Assembly (NCBI GenBank): GCA_035771175.1
Contig: CM069592.1
Span: 37,898,198-37,962,197 of the forward strand
Direction: 5' to 3'
DNA length: 64,000 nucleotides
Source of the DNA: Paratinospora sagittata
Lineage: Eukaryota; Streptophyta; Magnoliopsida; Ranunculales; Menispermaceae
The notes under the pieces are model-generated. The model ran no database searches and was not told the DNA's origin. It was given only the letters and a program-made list of their open reading frames with translations. A program made the position numbers and the translations under genes. Below are positions 60,931-64,000 of this stretch, one piece after another; positions within the stretch are counted from its first letter, which is position 1; the number at the start of each line of letters is the position of its first letter.

Positions 60931-61357
60931 CTTTTGTCACATTCTGAGTTGTACAGCATGCCCCTTACCCAGGTACGGGCGCACCCCTCGGGGCAAATGC
61001 CTAGCCATAGTACCACATAATATTGTCATATCGTCATGTAGCAACCCAACCGCAGCTAGTCTACATCGAAACGATTATTTATCCCTACTATTCTCTCATA
61101 AATAGTAAAATATCTACCTAGAAATCGAACTCGAGACATTCCTTAAGGAGTCTAATTTCACATTCCTAGTAAGGTCATTTACTATTCATGAGAGAATAGT
61201 AAGAACAAATAATCGTTTCGATGAAAACCAGCTGCGGTTGAGTGGCTACATGGCGATATGACAATATTATGTGGTACTATGGCTAGGCGTTCGCCTCGAG
61301 GAGGTGCGCCCGCACCTGGATAGGGGGCACGCTGTACAACTCAAGGTGTGACAAAAA
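60931..61357. repeat. Large foldback (inverted repeat), arms about 180 bp
   Basis: The left arm runs from CTTTTGTCACATTCTGAGTT to AATAGTAAA (about 60931-61110). The right arm (about 61176-61357), read on the other strand, runs CTTTTTGTCACACCTTGAGT to AATAGTAAA. Shared words include GAGTTGTACAGC, GCCTAGCCATAGTACCACAT, AATATTGTCATATCG, ATCGAAACGATTATTT and ACTATTCTCTCAT. By eye the arms are near 90% identical. The spacer is about 65 bases. The arms are GC-richer than the flanks and have no ORF. The foldback lies between the divergent starts of ASY1 and RIO1. Confidence 0.9.
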
Positions 61358-61359
61358 GG

Positions 61360-61362
<3 letters not shown>

Positions 61363-61404
<42 letters not shown>
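61363..61404. repeat. Compound (AT)n(GT)n microsatellite
   Basis: About 15 AT units followed by GTGTGTGTGTG, directly beside the right end of the foldback. Confidence 0.95.
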
Positions 61405-61812
61405 CTTCACACGTAATTTTTATTAAAAAAATAATAAAAATAAAAAAAAATATTGTAAAAGAATTATATATATTTTTATCTTTTAATATGTCTAAAATTA
61501 TTTAAAAATATGGATGAAGAGTAAATTATTATTTTCATATTCTTTTCAAAGATTAACACACTTTCTATTTTTCTAAACCTCTTTTGGATAATTAACCAAA
61601 TAATAATACTATTTGGAAACAAAAACAAACAAATAATAACAGTAATAGTGTCACGTGCATGGCGTGGCGCCTTCGGTTGCTGTAGTTTTAGGAGAGTGGC
61701 TTTGCAGTTTACGGGGTTTTTTATTCTCCCGCAGAACAGAAGAACCGCCAAAAAAACCCTAGAGAGTAAGAGATCCATCAGCAAAGCAGCAGAAGCACAG
61801 AAGCAGAGAAAA

Positions 61813-62107
61813 ATGGCTATCTCTGAGCAGAAGCGAGAAGAAGATGAACAGATTTTACGAAACGAAGATGGTGATGAAGAAGAAGAAGAAGAAGAGTTGT
61901 TAGAGTCGTCGGATTCAGAGATCGGAGAGGTTCTGGACTGGTTAGACTCGAAGGACGACGAAGACGCTGTTGATGGAGCCTTTTCTGTATCATTGAGACG
62001 CCCTAACGCTCATGGAGGTCTTCATTCTCGTCCTCTCTCTTCTCCTCTTCAACCTCTCTCGAATCGCAATCAGAAGTTCTCCAATCACATCCGAGCCTCG
62101 CCTCTAG

Positions 62108-62171
<64 letters not shown>

Positions 62172-63588
62172 TTCAATTATTTATCTTCATCGTTGTTCGT
62201 TAATTGAATTATGTTTGGTGGATGTTTCATTGATATTGAATTTTTAATTTTTTTATTTTTATTTTTTAAATTGCTGATTGATTTTGTGTTATGTGGTTTT
62301 TTGAGTGAAGCTGCTGCGTTTGGTTCGTGATTGGAATACAGAAAACAGTTTTCTGTATCTGAAAATCTGAAAACATGGAAAATGTGTTTGGTTTATCGTA
62401 TCGGAAAACAGTTTTTCTGAGGATTTTACCAAAAAAACAACCTGTTCTCAGAAAACGATAAAATTTTTTTTCTGGATTTTCATTTTCAGATTGTATTCTT
62501 GTTTTTGAATCATGAACCAAACACAGCTGAATTACGGATTTCCTGTTTATTTTTTCCTCATCTTTTTAGTGATGGATTGTTTATGATGCTAATAGTTTTG
62601 TTTTGATTTCTAGAAATTTTGAGGTAATTGGTGGTGGTGGTGCAGGAATGGGAGGGGAGGTTGAACATTGGCATGTCGAACTCTGTGACAACTGCGATTC
62701 GTGGAAGTATTAGGGATATGGCCATTGGAAGGACTAAAACTACTGAGAAAGCAGATCGCGCCACGGTTGAGCAGGTTAATATTTGATGTATCTTCTGTTT
62801 GAGATGTATTGTTTTGTTGATCTTACATCATCATATTCAATGTTCAAGTATTGTTCGTAGAATTCTGAAAGCTGCAATGGAATGTGAGATGAATAAGTAG
62901 AAAGGCCTAGAAGTATGGTTTGGAAGTGAACTGTCCATTATGACATGCAGGTGCTAAAATCAGGAAGAAGAATTGAGAAAATGATTTCATCACGTCATTG
63001 AGGCTTAGGGTGGTTTTTTCTTGAGAAAGAAATTGAAGGGTTGGGGGGTTTAAAATTGCAAGCGGGAAGTGGGTTGATGTACTGGTGATAAACTTCATTG
63101 AACATGCATTTTAAGCCATGTCAATAAATAGGATCAAATGGAGGGGAGGAATCTTTTTTTTTTTCTTTTTTGGTTCTGCCTTTTTAAGTACTAAATTTTA
63201 CAGGATTCCCTGTACATTTATAATATTTCCGATGGCTTGCAGGCAATTGATCCAAGAACTCGAATGGTTTTGTTCAAAATGCTGAATCGTGGTGTGTTTA
63301 ATGACATCAATGGCTGCATATCAACTGGGAAGGAAGTATGTTATGTGCTGATTCCCATGAGTTTTCAATTATCTTATTCCTTGAAGTTCTTTTAGAGTGT
63401 ATTTTGGCCTTGTGGTACCCTTTTTTCGTATGTGCCACATGAATGATTTCATTGATCATGTATGTTGAGTCCTTATTGTGCAATTATTTCATTCTTTTTC
63501 TTTGACAGGCAAATGTCTACCATGCAACAAAAGCTGATGGTCAGGAATTGGCAATTAAGGTGTACAAAACATCTATTCTTGTGTTCAA
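61813..63588 (+). CDS. RIO1: Atypical serine/threonine kinase RIO1 (5' part; continues past right edge)
   Basis: Four exons are visible: 61813-62109, 62646-62774, 63243-63335 and 63509-63588. They join in frame, and the last ends in a split codon before GTGAGT, so the gene runs out of the window. The N-terminus MAISEQKREEDEQILRN is followed by an acidic Glu/Ser stretch (EEEELLESSDSEIGEVLDWL). The kinase region begins with AIDPRTRMVLFKMLNRGVF, then the RIO nucleotide loop INGCISTGKEANVYHATKAD and the ATP-contacting lysine in ELAIKVYKTS. RIO1 kinases act in late cytoplasmic maturation of the 40S ribosomal subunit. The start is the first ATG of the acidic N-terminus; an upstream in-frame ATG at 61648 would add 55 Arg-rich residues unlike the family. 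Intron 1 begins with a (TC)n tract and carries a MITE. Confidence 0.93.
62112..62168. repeat. (TC)n microsatellite abutting a splice donor
   Basis: About 28 TC units begin two bases after the exon 1/intron 1 junction of RIO1 (CTAGAG|GTCTCT). Confidence 0.97.
62313..62527. mobile_element. MITE in RIO1 intron 1
   Basis: A 215-base element has ends GCTGCGTTTGGTTCGTGATT and ATGATTCATGGTTTGT-like complement (CATGAACCAAACACAGC), forming an inverted repeat. Internal AAAACAGTTTTCTG words also pair. It shares AAACAAGAATACAATC and surrounding sequence with the left end of the element at 9627, so it belongs to the same family. It has no coding capacity. Confidence 0.75.
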
Positions 63589-64000
63589 GTGAGTTTTTTC
63601 TTTCTTTTTATAAATCAATTAAAATAAGTTGATTGAACCATTTAAGTTGTTGATAGATTATTAAAATTTGAATTGTAGAAACATTCAAGCACACATCTGT
63701 CAGGTCTCCTAAAGAACATTTTTTGCATATGCCTGCAGTTGTAGCTTTCCTTGTTGTTGATTGTTTTCCATAGGCAGGTTGTTTGTCCTCACCAGCTTCA
63801 AATTTGGCATGCAAAAAAAAAAATTGGAACAACATCTAGCCGGTGATATTTTATGCTTAGTAAGAAATGATACATGCTTGTTTTTATGTGCTAGAATAAA
63901 AAAATTTAATCCTTCTATCTAGTTGGCTGTCAGTTAAATGTGTAACAGATACATTTTCAATTGTGAAATTCATACTACGCTATGTGCAACTCTCCATTTA
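63589..64000 (+). other. RIO1 intron 4 (partial)
   Basis: Sequence after the donor at 63589 shows no further RIO1 coding block before the window ends. Confidence 0.7.

Noticed and set aside
61648..61812. Upstream in-frame ATG extending RIO1 by 55 residues
   Set aside because: The extension is Arg/Phe-rich and unlike the acidic RIO1 N-terminus; it is probably 5' UTR.

Overview
This window reads as nuclear DNA of a flowering plant, probably a eudicot. The intergenic DNA is very AT-rich, the genes have many short exons with GT..AG introns, and there are many short A-tailed retroposons, MITE-like elements and (AT)n tracts. It encodes plant-specific proteins, including a photosystem I antenna protein, an INDETERMINATE-DOMAIN-type C-terminal protein and the plant F-box/MYND family. 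I cannot name the species. No bacterial, viral or organellar operon structure is visible.

Layout, left to right. 0-2 kb: decayed DUF3527-family gene (+). 2.5-3.2 kb: hAT-like non-autonomous element. 3.8 kb: LINE zinc-binding fragment. 4.3-5.6 kb: three-exon NifS/MOCOS-fold protein (-) that seems to lack the PLP lysine. 7.1-7.65 kb: 280-bp tandem duplication. 8-8.7 kb: two SINE-like retroposons. 9.6-12.2 kb: broken L1-type LINE nested in a MITE. 12.66-13.63 kb: roughly 260-bp tandem repeats around an exon-like ORF, interrupted by a SINE. 18.2-18.7 kb: short protein made only of the IDD14/15/16-type C-terminal region (-). 22.4-27.2 kb: seven-exon conserved plant protein of unknown function (-), with two SINEs in intron 4. 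27.6-28.6 kb: intronless ribonucleotide reductase small subunit (-). 30.2-32.2 kb: LHCA2 (-) with a light-type promoter. 33.6-38.7 kb: repeats. 39.6-41.2 kb: F-box/Sel1/MYND protein (+). 44-45.2 kb: two more SINEs. 45.5-46.3 kb: conserved 88-aa protein (+). 47.6-48.7 kb: RTE-type LINE remnants. 50.1-53.5 kb: nine-exon YrdC/Sua5-domain protein (-). 54.6-60.5 kb: 21-exon meiotic HORMA protein ASY1 (-). 60.9-61.36 kb: large foldback repeat. 61.8 kb to the right edge: RIO1 kinase (+), partial.

The genes do not form one pathway. ASY1 and RIO1 are divergent, with the foldback between their starts. RNR2 and ASY1 act in S phase and meiosis, RIO1 in 40S ribosome maturation, YrdC probably in tRNA threonylcarbamoylation, and LHCA2 in light harvesting. 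I reconstructed exons by eye from splice sites, reading-frame continuity and recalled family similarity; no search was run. I saw no convincing novel biochemical system. The most interesting signals are the lysine-less NifS-fold protein, the zinc-finger-less IDD protein, the ASY1/RIO1 foldback, and one SINE family present five times in the window.
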